Below, piece by piece: positions 17,902 to 28,333 of a stretch of 64,000 nucleotides of DNA. The DNA lies in contig NZ_CP094527.1 in the NCBI RefSeq assembly GCF_022811725.1, positions 1,612,001 to 1,676,000 on the forward strand, given 5' to 3'. Each line of letters opens with the position of its first letter. Position 1 is the stretch's first letter. The position numbers were made by a program, and so were the translations under genes. The stretch is from Mucilaginibacter sp. SMC90. Its GTDB lineage: Bacteria > Bacteroidota > Bacteroidia > Sphingobacteriales > Sphingobacteriaceae. Below the pieces are notes generated by a model. It made no database searches, was not told the DNA's origin, and was given only the letters and a program-made list of their open reading frames with translations.

Positions 17902-19305
17902 TTAACGGGGTTCGTTATATATACCAAATTCGGCTATCGATGGAGGTGTATCGTAGGTTTCAATTTGCATTCGCACTTTATCTCCTTTTATTGCATCAAA
18001 GCGATGTAGTTTTACACGTTCTGGTTTTTCACCGTCAAATAGGGTATTCCATTTATTATTGGCAAAATATTCAAGCTTATATTTCTTTATGTTTGATTTG
18101 TGCTCAAAAATGGCGATCTCGTTGAAAGTTTGGGGCGATCTAAAATCAATTTCATACCAGGGATTTTTCACTTCTGGATTTGATTGCCATGAAGAACCAA
18201 AATCGTCGTCGTTTGCGAAATCCATAATATTCATATCATCGCTCCAGCTTGAATTAGCGGGCTGATGTTTTGCCAAATTAGTAGCAATAATCGGTGCGCC
18301 AGCGGCTTTAAAGTTCGCCTTGGTTCCGTCACTGTGCCAAAGTTTTCCAATTTCTTTTAATGCAGCCACCGCATTGTCGTCAAACAAGCCGTCGCGGTTT
18401 GGCGCAACATTAAGAATGAAATTACAATTAGCTTTATTAAGAGGTTCAATTGTTTCCTCAACCAATTTTGCCGGGTTTTTCACATCAGTCGACGGGAAAT
18501 TTGTCTTCCAAAACCATGAAGATTGTAACGGCAGACATGCCAGCGACGGCATTTGGTTAATGTCCTTTGACATTCGCTGACCAGCGCCCATTTCATAGGT
18601 TTTGATGTCTGTATAATAAAGACCATCCTTAGGATATTTAGCGCCATTAAGGTCCATTAAGATACAGTTAGGCTGAAGGGTCTTGATCAATTTGTAAATC
18701 TGTTCAAACGGTACATCATCATAAGATATGCGTGACCAAGGGGCATCCCAACCGTCAATAATCAGCGCTTCAATCGGGCCATAATTAGTCAATAGTTCAG
18801 TCAATTGTTTTTTTACCATCTCAATATGTTTTGGCTGAATTTCGTTAGGGCGTAACTTATGATGCGTGTCAAGGATCGAGTAGTACAGCATAACTTTTAG
18901 TCCATTTGCCCGGAATGCGTTGACAAACTGACGCACCACATCTTTTTTATAAGGGCTGTGCATTACATTATAGTCCGTGGTTTTGGTATCCCAGATACAG
19001 AAACCGCTATGATGTTTCGTAGTAAGACAGCCATAGGTCATATTTGCCGATTTTGCCGCTTTCGCCCATTGGTCAGCATCTAATTTTGTAGGGTTAAACG
19101 CTGCCGGTGAAGCCTCAGGATCAGGCCAGTCCTGGTTAAAGTAAGTGGGTATGTTGAAATGGATGAACATGCCGAATTTGAGGTCGACAAACTTTTGCTG
19201 CAATTCGCCAAGTGGCAATTTGGATGTTTCCTGGGCAAAAGCTTTTATCACTAATAAGTGAAGAAGTAAAAACAGACTCGCTTTTAAAGCAGATTTAAAT
19301 TTCAT
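17902..19305 (-). CDS. Exported GH29 alpha-L-fucosidase with C-terminal discoidin-like domain
   Basis: 467 residues with a signal peptide (LLLHLLVIKAFAQ). GH29 features: FGMFIHFNIPTYF at about 44-56, TKHHSGFCIWDT near 96-107, and the likely nucleophile Asp184 in LIIDGWDAPW. The C-terminal 120 residues (WSDDMNIMDFANDDD, then NPWYEIDFRSPQTFNEI) look like an F5/8 type C carbohydrate-binding domain. It should release terminal L-fucose from glycans in the periplasm or outside the cell. It follows susD, separated by a strong hairpin. Confidence 0.88.
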   Translation of the reverse strand: MKFKSALKASLFLLLHLLVIKAFAQETSKLPLGELQQKFVDLKFGMFIHFNIPTYFNQDWPDPEASPAAFNPTKLDADQWAKAAKSANMTYGCLTTKHHSGFCIWDTKTTDYNVMHSPYKKDVVRQFVNAFRANGLKVMLYYSILDTHHKLRPNEIQPKHIEMVKKQLTELLTNYGPIEALIIDGWDAPWSRISYDDVPFEQIYKLIKTLQPNCILMDLNGAKYPKDGLYYTDIKTYEMGAGQRMSKDINQMPSLACLPLQSSWFWKTNFPSTDVKNPAKLVEETIEPLNKANCNFILNVAPNRDGLFDDNAVAALKEIGKLWHSDGTKANFKAAGAPIIATNLAKHQPANSSWSDDMNIMDFANDDDFGSSWQSNPEVKNPWYEIDFRSPQTFNEIAIFEHKSNIKKYKLEYFANNKWNTLFDGEKPERVKLHRFDAIKGDKVRMQIETYDTPPSIAEFGIYNEPR

Positions 19306-19345
19306 GTTGAGGGTAATTTATAGGACAAAGAGATAGTAAATAAAA

Positions 19346-19366
19346 GGGCAGCAAAGTTTGCTGCCC
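19346..19366 (-). terminator. Terminator between susD-like and fucosidase genes
   Basis: GGGCAGCAAA pairs with TTTGCTGCCC around a one-base centre, followed on the minus strand by TTTTATTT. It would stop or thin out transcription after susD, giving less fucosidase mRNA from the upstream promoter. Confidence 0.75.
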
Positions 19367-19376
19367 CTCTGATAGA

Positions 19377-20999
19377 TTATTTCCATAAAGGATTTTGGGT
19401 CAGTATACCCTTAGATGCGTCTATGGCTAATTGAGGAATCGGCCATACATAAAACTTGGCATTATTAAAGAAGCGTTGCTCAATAACCGTTTTCGGATAT
19501 TTATTGATATGGCCATTTGCAGTGCTAATGTTAGTGATACCGTCGGTGGCATCAACTGTGTAAATTGCTCCTTGCATTACCTGTTCTCCAATTTTCCATC
19601 GTAAAACATCGAAGTAACGTAAACCTTCTCCCGCAAGCTCAATTCTGCGTTCGTGACGGATAAATGTCCGCATATTAGTCTGGTTAATTGCTAATGCGTT
19701 CGTAGTAAATGTCTGTGCGATTGTTGGCATTCCAGCTCTTGAACGAATTTGGTCAAGTGCAGCGATAACGTCGGCTGTAGGGCCACCTACCTCATTTTGT
19801 GCTTCTGCATAATTCAGTAGGATCTCTGCGTAATGGAACGCTTTCCAATTATTGACGCCTGAGCGTACATAGTCATAACGGTCAACATTTTTGCACCAGG
19901 AATAACCAGAACGAGAGCCAAGGTCACCGCCAATACGGTCGCCCTGATTATTGAATGGGTCGTATTGGTTGATATTAGGAAAATATGGATACTTATAAAT
20001 ATCCCCAGGACATAAGATAGTTTGTCTTAAACGAGGATCGCGATTATTGTAGGGATCAGTGGCAACATATCCTGGATCTTTAGTATAGGGATAAAAGCCA
20101 TTCTTGCTTTCGTAGTCATTAACTAGTTCTGATGTAGGGTCAAGAATATTCCGGCCGTTCATTAATGCCTGTGATCCTAATATATCCCGCAAACTGTTTT
20201 GATGTACAGAAAGGGTATAACCAAATGACCAGATATCCTCTGATGAATAGTCACCATCTTTCTGAAAGAAATCGAAATAGCTGGGATAGAGTTTATAAAT
20301 CCCCAGATCCATAACCGATTTTGCCGCAGCCGCTGCATTAGCGTAATCTCCCGCATATAAGTAGATACGGGATTTCAAGGCAAGTGCTGCTCCCTTTGTT
20401 GCACGTCCCTGATCTGCTCCAGTATAGCTTAACGGTAAATCGGTCGCAGCTTCATCTAACCACTGCAATTCGGCCTTCATGATGTCTGCTTTGGGACTTT
20501 TGGGAATGTCAGCCTTGGTCGGATCTGTTATTAGATTAGTGACCAATGGAATGTCGCCATATAGCGTAGTCATTATAAAATACCGATAGGCCAGTACAAA
20601 CTTAACTTCTGCTGTCAGACGTTTTTTTAATCCAGGGTCCATATCAGGGACTTTATCCACGTTTGTAAAAAAACTATAAGCCTGACGCATGGGTTCATAA
20701 CTCCATTCTTTACTACTAATAGTGGGATCTTGTGTGCTGTTACCAAAGCGACGAGTTGTAGGGTCATTACTAATTCCATTGTCGCTCATTCCTTCATAAT
20801 ACACAAAATTATCCTGTGGCATGTAGGTATACATCCTTGTTGCAAACATAGTTGCGTCGGTTGCCGACTGCCAATATGTTTCGTCGGTTATCTGATTAAG
20901 AGGATGCTGATCAAGCAGCCCCTTTTTACACCCTGCTATAGCTAAAACAGCAGCGATGGCTATTACTATTGTTGATATCTTATATCTTAAATTTTTCAT
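19377..20999 (-). CDS. SusD/RagB-family glycan-binding lipoprotein
   Basis: 540 residues. Lipoprotein signal with the Cys in AIAGCKKGLLDQHP, then the SusD N-terminal pattern (LNQITDETYWQSATDA), TPR-like helices, and the typical C-terminus (RHERRIELAGEGLRYFD then YVWPIPQ). SusD proteins sit on the cell surface and cap the SusC channel to capture oligosaccharides. The gene lies 29 bp after susC, in the usual order. With two fucosidases nearby, the ligand is probably a fucose-containing glycan (inferred). Confidence 0.93.
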   Translation of the reverse strand: MKNLRYKISTIVIAIAAVLAIAGCKKGLLDQHPLNQITDETYWQSATDATMFATRMYTYMPQDNFVYYEGMSDNGISNDPTTRRFGNSTQDPTISSKEWSYEPMRQAYSFFTNVDKVPDMDPGLKKRLTAEVKFVLAYRYFIMTTLYGDIPLVTNLITDPTKADIPKSPKADIMKAELQWLDEAATDLPLSYTGADQGRATKGAALALKSRIYLYAGDYANAAAAAKSVMDLGIYKLYPSYFDFFQKDGDYSSEDIWSFGYTLSVHQNSLRDILGSQALMNGRNILDPTSELVNDYESKNGFYPYTKDPGYVATDPYNNRDPRLRQTILCPGDIYKYPYFPNINQYDPFNNQGDRIGGDLGSRSGYSWCKNVDRYDYVRSGVNNWKAFHYAEILLNYAEAQNEVGGPTADVIAALDQIRSRAGMPTIAQTFTTNALAINQTNMRTFIRHERRIELAGEGLRYFDVLRWKIGEQVMQGAIYTVDATDGITNISTANGHINKYPKTVIEQRFFNNAKFYVWPIPQLAIDASKGILTQNPLWK

Positions 21000-21028
21000 G
21001 ATCTTATCTTCAAAAATTAAACCTATGA

Positions 21029-24000
21029 TCAGAAAGTCACATTCAGCCCTAAACTGATATTGCGCACCTGCGGGTAATTTGAGCCATCTCCATAATTCGC
21101 AATTTCCGGGTCAAGACTTTTTGGAAAATTCTTACTGGTAATCAGCAATAAATTGTCTCCAGTGACGAAGAATCTTACCGAACTTACTCCTAAGCGTTTG
21201 GTCAGCCGGTCTGAAAATGTATACCCAATCTGTGCATTTTTGAAACGCATGTAAGCAGCTTTGAAAAGCCACCAACTGTTAAACTGTCCGTTATTAACAG
21301 ATTGGTCGGTTCGCAATATCGGATAACGGGCATTCGGATTAGAAGGTGACCAATAATCAAGTTGTGATTGCAGGATATTGCCATCTCCGTTGAAGTAGAA
21401 CGGTACTTGTGCCCCTCCCTGAACCCTAAGTAAATTGCTCATTACCCCCTGAAGCAATATCGAAGCATCAAATCCGCCATAACTTGCTCCAAGGCTGATT
21501 CCATAACGATAATGCGGTGTCGCCTGTCCAAGAACCACACGATCGTCTGGAGTGATTTTGCCATCACCGTTAACATCTTTGATTTTAATGTCCCCTGGAA
21601 TATCACGAGGGTCTTGCGTGGCATGGTTAGCTATATCGTCTTTTGACTGGAATAGCCCTTCAGCTTGTAATCCATACCAAACCCAGCGAGATTGTCCAAC
21701 TAATAAAGGGTTGTCACCAAGTTGTTCCGGAGCACCGCCCAAACTTAAAATTTTATTCCTGGCGTCAGAGAAATTAACTGCTGCGCGATAATTCAGCTTG
21801 CCGATATTGTTCTTGTAAGCTACGTTGATTTCAAACCCCTGGTTCCTTAAAATACCAACATTTTGCTGAGGCCCAGAAATACCATAAGTAGTTGGAACTG
21901 TCAAGTATTGCAATATACCAGTTGTTCTATCGCGGAACAGATCTATATTAACATCCAGATGTCTCAGTATGGTTAAGTCCAGACCAAGGTTGATCGTTGT
22001 TTTTACTTCCCAGGTTAAATTAGGGTTTGGAGAATTATTATAAAAAGTGGTCGTCGAAGCTGCCTTATTAAGTACATATTTGTCTTGTCCGATAGTATTG
22101 GCCCAAGGATATAAACCACTGGCATTTTGGTTACCAACCTGGCCTAATGAAGCACGAACTTTCAAGAAGTTTACAGTATTAGCAAGAGGCTTAAAAAAGT
22201 CTTCTTCAGACGCTACCCAACCTGCGGAAACAGATGGGAAAAACCCATATTTTTTATTTTCAAACACAGAAGTCCCATCATAACGAGCGTTGGCTTCCAA
22301 CAAATATTTGCCATCATAATTGTAGTTGACACGTCCGAACCATGACCTGATCGCATATTCAGTGGCATTACCTGAAACATTGGTCAAGGTAGGGTCTGAT
22401 GACCCTGCATCTATTTGGTCAAGAGAATTATTGAGGAAACCATAACGTGTAATGCTATTGTAATCATAGCGATCCTGTTCCTGTGAATATCCCGCCAATG
22501 CTTTAATGTTATGCTTACCTATTGATTTGTTATAGTTTAAAGTAATTAGGGTAGTTGGATGGATTCGGGAATAGTTTGCTTTATATGCGCTGTTCGGATC
22601 ATTGTTATAAACCACAATCTGTTCATCGTCATTATATAGCGGGTATTTATTATTAAAACCTGATAAAAAACTGCTTGTATAGTTATATCCATAGGTCGCG
22701 TTTAGCAACAGATTGTCCAGTATTTTAAATTCAGCCAGAAAGTTAGTATTGATGGTGTTAAGGGTTTCGTTTTGAACGCCCGCCTTAGTCATGATATCAT
22801 TAGGCTGATCACCACCCCGGTAACTGCGGTCATGCCCGCCTTTGGTATAGGGGTATTCTGTCACTGGTACAATGTAGGACCACTGCAATGCATTTCCCAA
22901 TCCATAAGATGGTTGTAATTTATCTTCCTTGGTCAGAACGGTGTTGATACCCAGCTTTAACCTTTTGGAAACCTGAACGTTAACGTTAGCTCTGGTGCTG
23001 TAACGCTTGTAGTCAACATTTTTAATCAAGCCACCCTGGTTGAGGTAACCGCCGGAAACAAAATAATCGGCTGTTCCTGATCCACCTGCTACACTTAGAT
23101 TCTGCTGGTTTTGCAAGGCTTGGTTATGTAATATGTACGGTAGCCAATTGGTACTTGGCAATTCACCTAATTTGTATTTTTGAACTACATCAGGGGTGAA
23201 TTTTACCTGCACACCCGGATTATCATTAAGTTGGGCCTGATTGTATAAATCTACAAATTGAGGTGCATCTACAAATTTGGGAAGTCTCGCAGGTCGTTGG
23301 TAACCAAAAATAGAACTATATTGAACTATAGGTTTAGAATTCAGCTTACCTTTCTTTGTCGTAACCAGTAATACTCCTCCGGAAGCCCTGGCACCATAGA
23401 TTGCAGTTGCCGATGCATCTTTTAAAATACTTACGGATTCGATATCATTAGGATTAAGGTAGTCGATGCCATTAACTGCCATCCCATCAACTATATATAG
23501 AACGGGATTATTCGAAATTGTACTGTTTCCACGTATATCTACTGATGTCGATCCGTATCCAGGATTTCCATCAGTTTGCTGAATGTTCAGACCAGCAGCT
23601 TCACCCTGCAAAATGTTCAATACAGAGGGAACTGGACGGTTTACTATTTCTTTGCTGGACACGGTCTCAACAGAACTGGTTAGCGTTGCTTTTTGCTGCG
23701 TACCGTAGCCAACAACCACCACCTCGTTGAGGCTGGCAGACAGCGTGGCCAGAGTAACTACAAGATCCTTGTTATCGCTATTGACAGTCATGTTTTTTTC
23801 GTATCTCGCAAATCCAATACTGGTTATAACAATATGGTAATCGCCTTGAGGAACCTTTTCGATTTTTGATTCGCCATTCTGATCCGTTATGGCACCTTTT
23901 TCAAAATTGTTACCCTTGATACTAATCGTAGCCCCAGGCAAAGGCTGTCCTTTATCGTCATTTACTGTTACATGGAAATCTACCGAAAGCAATATAGCTT

Positions 24001-24382
24001 TAATCCTGTCTATTAATGATATCTCCTTTTTTTGTACTACAACAGTATTCTTGGAGATACTATAGGTTAACGGCAGGCCGTTGAATATTTGCTGTAGCGC
24101 ATCGTCCAGGCTTGCATTTCTAATATCTACCGACAACCTGATCCGGGAAACGTCATCACCCTCCCAAAAGAAACGATAACCAGTTTCCTTTTGGATTTGC
24201 TTAAACATTTCAGTTAATGGTTTATTGGTGGCATTTACGGACACAAGCTGCCCATAAGTTTTTGCAGAAACATGTAAACACGCAACAATCACCATGATGA
24301 AAATTAGTTTCATTATCATCAAAAATTTTAGCACAGCACGCCGTTGCTCATAGGAGCGCGCCATACACCAGTTTAAATTCAT
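21029..24382 (-). CDS. SusC/RagA-family TonB-dependent outer membrane transporter
   Basis: I start at 24382 (MNLNWCMARS), giving 1117 residues; the frame is open to 24490 but the extra residues look non-native. In order: signal segment (LIFIMVIVACLHVSAKTYGQ), STN domain (LTEMFKQIQKETGYRF to KNTVVVQKK), a carboxypeptidase-regulatory-like beta domain (GQPLPGATISIKGNN), the plug (NEVVVVGYGTQQ) and a beta barrel ending in the aromatic SLGLNVTF. The STN domain marks a transducer-type SusC that signals to the FecR protein encoded next to it. Confidence 0.93.
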   Translation of the reverse strand: MNLNWCMARSYEQRRAVLKFLMIMKLIFIMVIVACLHVSAKTYGQLVSVNATNKPLTEMFKQIQKETGYRFFWEGDDVSRIRLSVDIRNASLDDALQQIFNGLPLTYSISKNTVVVQKKEISLIDRIKAILLSVDFHVTVNDDKGQPLPGATISIKGNNFEKGAITDQNGESKIEKVPQGDYHIVITSIGFARYEKNMTVNSDNKDLVVTLATLSASLNEVVVVGYGTQQKATLTSSVETVSSKEIVNRPVPSVLNILQGEAAGLNIQQTDGNPGYGSTSVDIRGNSTISNNPVLYIVDGMAVNGIDYLNPNDIESVSILKDASATAIYGARASGGVLLVTTKKGKLNSKPIVQYSSIFGYQRPARLPKFVDAPQFVDLYNQAQLNDNPGVQVKFTPDVVQKYKLGELPSTNWLPYILHNQALQNQQNLSVAGGSGTADYFVSGGYLNQGGLIKNVDYKRYSTRANVNVQVSKRLKLGINTVLTKEDKLQPSYGLGNALQWSYIVPVTEYPYTKGGHDRSYRGGDQPNDIMTKAGVQNETLNTINTNFLAEFKILDNLLLNATYGYNYTSSFLSGFNNKYPLYNDDEQIVVYNNDPNSAYKANYSRIHPTTLITLNYNKSIGKHNIKALAGYSQEQDRYDYNSITRYGFLNNSLDQIDAGSSDPTLTNVSGNATEYAIRSWFGRVNYNYDGKYLLEANARYDGTSVFENKKYGFFPSVSAGWVASEEDFFKPLANTVNFLKVRASLGQVGNQNASGLYPWANTIGQDKYVLNKAASTTTFYNNSPNPNLTWEVKTTINLGLDLTILRHLDVNIDLFRDRTTGILQYLTVPTTYGISGPQQNVGILRNQGFEINVAYKNNIGKLNYRAAVNFSDARNKILSLGGAPEQLGDNPLLVGQSRWVWYGLQAEGLFQSKDDIANHATQDPRDIPGDIKIKDVNGDGKITPDDRVVLGQATPHYRYGISLGASYGGFDASILLQGVMSNLLRVQGGAQVPFYFNGDGNILQSQLDYWSPSNPNARYPILRTDQSVNNGQFNSWWLFKAAYMRFKNAQIGYTFSDRLTKRLGVSSVRFFVTGDNLLLITSKNFPKSLDPEIANYGDGSNYPQVRNISLGLNVTF

Positions 24383-24574
24383 ACTTTTGTACGTTTGGGT
24401 TAGTGTAGTTAATTTATTGCTCGATTGTTGACTGGATTTCCAGCCAGTAAAAGGACTACCCGGACGGCGCTGGGGATGGGTTCGAAGCACTCCTCAGCGT
24501 TCCTTTGTCCTTTTGAAAGGTTTGTTTTTTATCTCATCATAGGCACTAATTCATTTGGTTATTTATTGGATTTA

Positions 24575-25741
24575 CTATTCGATTATGAGGCGTTTTTGAT
24601 TACCTGCGTTAGTTGCATTTTCTATTTTGAAATGAATATTACCAAGTTCCAGTATCCTTAAAACTTCCAGCAAAGTGTAATCTCTTTGAATCTCTCCCGA
24701 AAAATTTCTCGGCTTTAGACGTTCTTTATAGATGATTTGTACATTATACCATCTGGCTAACTGACGCATAAGGTCATGTATATCTGTATGGTCAAAAACG
24801 AAAACGCCATCCTTCCAACCCGCAGCAGCATCTGTATTCACGGAGCGAATTTGAATCATCTGCTCGTCTTGTTGGGCTTGCTGTCCTGGTTTAATAATCA
24901 CCATTTTGGGTAACTTATCATTCGTGGTTATTTGAACCGATCCCTCCAGCAGTGTCGTTCTTTGAATTTTTTCATCGTCATAGGCGTTCACATTAAAGTG
25001 TGTTCCGAGGACTTTAATTTCTTGCTGAGGAGTATGCACAATAAATGGCCTTTTCTTATTCTTAGCGACTTCAAAATAGGCTTCTCCTAAGAGGGTAACC
25101 AGCCGATTATTACCCAAGAATGCTGTAGGATAGCTGAACTTAGACTTAGCATTCATCCATACTTTTGTTCCATCAGACAGTACTACACGATACTGACCTC
25201 CAGAGGGAACTTCCAAACTGTTATCACCAAGACTTATGTTTCCCAGGCTTGATTTTCCCAAATGATAGGAAATTTGGCCGGTAGAATCTTTAACAATGAG
25301 CAGATTGGCTTGTCTGTATAATGGTCCTATTTTCGCTTTTTCAAGGTCAATAACAGAACCATCCGATAAAATTAAATGGGCGGTATTTTTCCCTGGATTA
25401 GCGTCAATTCGTTTGGAATAAATATTTAGCACTTCCGGAGCCTTGAATAGAAATAATATCAACAGAAGAAGTGTCGCAAGACCGATACCAATAAGCCCTA
25501 AAATTCTTCGTTTCCGAACCCCTTTTTTCTTAGGAGACTCTTTGGGTAGGCCACGATTGATTTTACCCAACATTCGATCTCGAACAGCATTACTCTGATC
25601 GGCGCTTAGTTCTTCTGTTAGTTTGCTTTCCTGATCAAAAGAGTCATACCACACATCCAGTTCAGCCAATTCCTCCCGCGTTGCTGTACCATTATTAAAT
25701 TTTTCGAGAAGAAGAAGTATTCTGCTTTCGCCGTAATTCAT
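24575..25741 (-). CDS. FecR-family anti-sigma factor
   Basis: 388 residues. An N-terminal cytoplasmic helical part (residues 1-80), one membrane segment at about 85-105 (ILGLIGIGLATLLLLILFLF), a periplasmic FecR domain (VVLSDGTKVWMNAKSKFSYP, VTLLGEAYFEVAK) and a C-terminal DUF4974 domain that contacts the STN domain of SusC. It relays substrate binding at the outer membrane to the sigma factor encoded 59 bp upstream. Confidence 0.93.
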   Translation of the reverse strand: MNYGESRILLLLEKFNNGTATREELAELDVWYDSFDQESKLTEELSADQSNAVRDRMLGKINRGLPKESPKKKGVRKRRILGLIGIGLATLLLLILFLFKAPEVLNIYSKRIDANPGKNTAHLILSDGSVIDLEKAKIGPLYRQANLLIVKDSTGQISYHLGKSSLGNISLGDNSLEVPSGGQYRVVLSDGTKVWMNAKSKFSYPTAFLGNNRLVTLLGEAYFEVAKNKKRPFIVHTPQQEIKVLGTHFNVNAYDDEKIQRTTLLEGSVQITTNDKLPKMVIIKPGQQAQQDEQMIQIRSVNTDAAAGWKDGVFVFDHTDIHDLMRQLARWYNVQIIYKERLKPRNFSGEIQRDYTLLEVLRILELGNIHFKIENATNAGNQKRLIIE

Positions 25742-25800
25742 ATGACCCTTTTTATTGAAGTCACTTCAAAACGGGAAAGGTGCTATTCGAAAAGAAAAAA

Positions 25801-26418
25801 TTATTTAAAAAATGTTAGCAGCACAACGAATGGTATCAAAAATGCACCCAAATCATCATCACGAAATTCTGTGCGCATGGCTGTTATGGCTTTAGTTAGA
25901 TGCTTTTTAACCGTACTTAGGGATATACCAAGCCGATCAGCAATTTCCTGCTGGTTAAGATGTTCGAACCTGCTCATCATAAATACCTGTTGGCATTTAT
26001 TGGGAAGCTTAGCGGCAGCGACTTCAATCCTATGTTTAATTTCTTTAAGAGTGACCACCTCATCAGGCCTAATGGGTGCTATTTCATTTTGAAGAATGAT
26101 CTTGTTGAGATGCAGCAAATGAATTTGCTGCGACCGGTAGCTGTTAAAAACTTTGTATTTCAATGCTGTCTTCAACCATGCCTCCAAACTGGAAGTTATT
26201 TCAATTTTTTTTCTGTTTAAGAAAAGGTTTAAAAAAACTTCCTGTACTATTTCTTCAGAAGCTTCACGCGATTTGATTCGCTGGTAAGCAGTATCCAGTA
26301 AGATTTTCCAATATCTAAAATAAAGTTCTGTGAACGCCTCATAATCATCCCTTATCGCCAGGAGTGACAAAAGCTTTTTATCGGTAAAAATAGGCAGTTG
26401 ATACTTACGCATTGACAC
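25801..26418 (-). CDS. ECF-type RNA polymerase sigma factor
   Basis: 205 residues with sigma-70 region 2 (FTELYFRYWKILLDTAYQR, EEIVQEVFLNLF) and region 4 (HLNQQEIADRLGISLSTVKKHL). It partners the FecR protein encoded next and should drive the polysaccharide locus. The end (LGAFLIPFVVLLTFFK) is strongly hydrophobic, a feature seen in some Bacteroidetes sigma factors, possibly for membrane tethering. It may start at the second Met (26412). Confidence 0.93.
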   Translation of the reverse strand: MSMRKYQLPIFTDKKLLSLLAIRDDYEAFTELYFRYWKILLDTAYQRIKSREASEEIVQEVFLNLFLNRKKIEITSSLEAWLKTALKYKVFNSYRSQQIHLLHLNKIILQNEIAPIRPDEVVTLKEIKHRIEVAAAKLPNKCQQVFMMSRFEHLNQQEIADRLGISLSTVKKHLTKAITAMRTEFRDDDLGAFLIPFVVLLTFFK

Positions 26419-26429
26419 TATTACTGTTA

Positions 26430-26437
26430 CAAAGTTA
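26430..26437 (-). promoter_or_regulatory. Possible -7 box (TAACTTTG) for the ECF sigma gene
   Basis: TAACTTTG fits the Bacteroidetes TAnnTTTG -7 consensus exactly. About 20 bases upstream is only a TTTA, not the ideal TTTG. The start site would be 5-12 bases before the sigma start codon, so the leader would be very short. Confidence 0.35.
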
Positions 26438-26536
26438 CTGCTATGGGACTTCTTATTAAATGATGATTAACAAATTGTTTTATTTGAAAGAAGGATTTAT
26501 TATCAAACTCACATTTCGGCTATAATTCGCATACTC

Positions 26537-28333
26537 TTATTCTTTACTCAACCAGATCCTGTTCAACGATAATGACTGGCCAAGACTTGGATTTACGGTT
26601 AGGGTCAAATCGTAATATCCTGCCTTCGGAAATTTAAATGTGCCAATTTTATTATCTACAAACTCTTCGGTATAACTATCATGGGGTTCCACAACAACTC
26701 TTCCTGTAGGCTTTAAAACCCCTGTCAGATTTTGGTTATCAGCGTTCAGCTGAATTGATAGATCATTTTTGGAATTATTATGATACGATACATTTGCGTT
26801 ATAATTACCAGGATTGGATACATAAATTCGCCAGGTAAGATTACCAGCGGTGTCCAGAACTGTATGTTTTGGTCGGACGCCATCGAACTGAATAATTTTA
26901 TAGGCATGTGATTGTGCCGCAGAATTTGATCCGGTTAATGCCAATCCTCCAAAAGTTGATTCAGCAACAGCTTTTTCATTCAGTTCTACTGGCTTTGAAT
27001 AGGTTAATGCAATTACAGACACAAAATGATCACCCGATACATTGGGCAATTCAATGTGTGTATAGGGTCCTGCTTGAGTGTAATTTAATCTTGTCCTGCC
27101 ATTATCTGTAATCAGTTCTGCTTTCTCTGGCTTAGAAACGATACCAGTTAAGCGCAATATTTTGTCCAATGGCCAATTATAAACCTGCAAATAGACAAGC
27201 TGCTTATCCCCGGCTTTTTTGGTTGTAATGCGTCCCCAGTCATGCTGATCAGGACGAAGTTTTAAACCCGTACACCCATAAATCGACTCCCCATTTTTGC
27301 TAAGCCAGCTACCTATTTCATTTAACCTGATCACATCTTCATATGGAACGGATCCATCTGCCCGCGGTCCTATGTTTAAAGTAACCCCACCATTTAAGCT
27401 TACATTTCCAATGAGTGATTGAAGGAGCTGGCTCGTAGACTTATATTCGTTTTCAAGCGCATTGTATCCCCATGAATTGGCAATTGTTCCGGATGTTTCC
27501 CAAGGATGGTCTGTGTAAACAGCGCCAAGTTGATTGTCACCTAAAGTTTCAAAGTCAATTCCCGGATACGTTGATGGAAATCCCAGTCGAGAGTTGATTA
27601 AACAAGCTGGTTGTAAAGTATGAATTAATTTTATGACTTGATCCAACTGTGCTTTTTTGACAACAGTAGTTTTATAGTCTACCCACATATCAAACCAGAT
27701 CATAGCGATATCACCGTAGTTCGTTAGCAATTCCCTAAGCTGCGGAAGAACTTTTGTTTGCCAATACCTATCGTATTGTTCATCAGATATCCGACCAGTG
27801 ATCTCCTGGTTATGATCCCAACCATCCGGATGCTCCCAATCCAGCCAGTGAGAATAATAGAACCCCAATTTCATTCCGTGCTTTTTGCATGCAGCTGCCA
27901 ATTCTTTCAATACATCTCTATCAGAACCGCTAAGCGCTGTCAAATTGTTGCTGCTTGCTCTGGAGTTCCAAATGGCGATGCCATCATGATGTTTTGCCGT
28001 TATCAGGATGTATTTCATTCCTGCTCTTTTTGCCAATAATACCCATTGTTCAGGATCGATTCTGTTCCAATCGAACCGTTTCGCTAACTTAATATAATCG
28101 TCCTGGGAAATCCGATTTCGATAACGGATCCATTCAGCGTAATTATTACCATTTCTAAGGCGTTCGCCTTCCCATATACCCTCGGCACCGCTATACAGTC
28201 CCCAATGAATGAACATACCGAACCGGGCATCAGTAAACCATTTAACTTTTTCCGGCGCGTTTGAAACCGATTGAGCACGAACAACACATACTGAAAAACA
28301 TAAAATTGCAATAACGAGAAATCGTTTCATCAT
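26537..28333 (-). CDS. Exported GH29 alpha-L-fucosidase
   Basis: 598 residues with a signal peptide (FLVIAILCFSVCVVRAQ). GH29 motifs: RFGMFIHWGLYS (37-48), TAKHHDGIAIWNS (112-124), and the probable nucleophile Asp215 in MIWFDMW. A C-terminal beta region follows the catalytic barrel. It differs clearly from the 467-residue fucosidase at the other end of the locus, suggesting that the two act on different fucose linkages. It is transcribed toward the sigma gene. Confidence 0.9.
   Translation of the reverse strand: MMKRFLVIAILCFSVCVVRAQSVSNAPEKVKWFTDARFGMFIHWGLYSGAEGIWEGERLRNGNNYAEWIRYRNRISQDDYIKLAKRFDWNRIDPEQWVLLAKRAGMKYILITAKHHDGIAIWNSRASSNNLTALSGSDRDVLKELAAACKKHGMKLGFYYSHWLDWEHPDGWDHNQEITGRISDEQYDRYWQTKVLPQLRELLTNYGDIAMIWFDMWVDYKTTVVKKAQLDQVIKLIHTLQPACLINSRLGFPSTYPGIDFETLGDNQLGAVYTDHPWETSGTIANSWGYNALENEYKSTSQLLQSLIGNVSLNGGVTLNIGPRADGSVPYEDVIRLNEIGSWLSKNGESIYGCTGLKLRPDQHDWGRITTKKAGDKQLVYLQVYNWPLDKILRLTGIVSKPEKAELITDNGRTRLNYTQAGPYTHIELPNVSGDHFVSVIALTYSKPVELNEKAVAESTFGGLALTGSNSAAQSHAYKIIQFDGVRPKHTVLDTAGNLTWRIYVSNPGNYNANVSYHNNSKNDLSIQLNADNQNLTGVLKPTGRVVVEPHDSYTEEFVDNKIGTFKFPKAGYYDLTLTVNPSLGQSLSLNRIWLSKE

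Noticed and set aside
24383..24490. 36-residue N-terminal extension of the SusC-like protein
   Set aside because: Basic, low-quality sequence before the normal MNLNWCMARS-type start; not expected in front of a signal segment.
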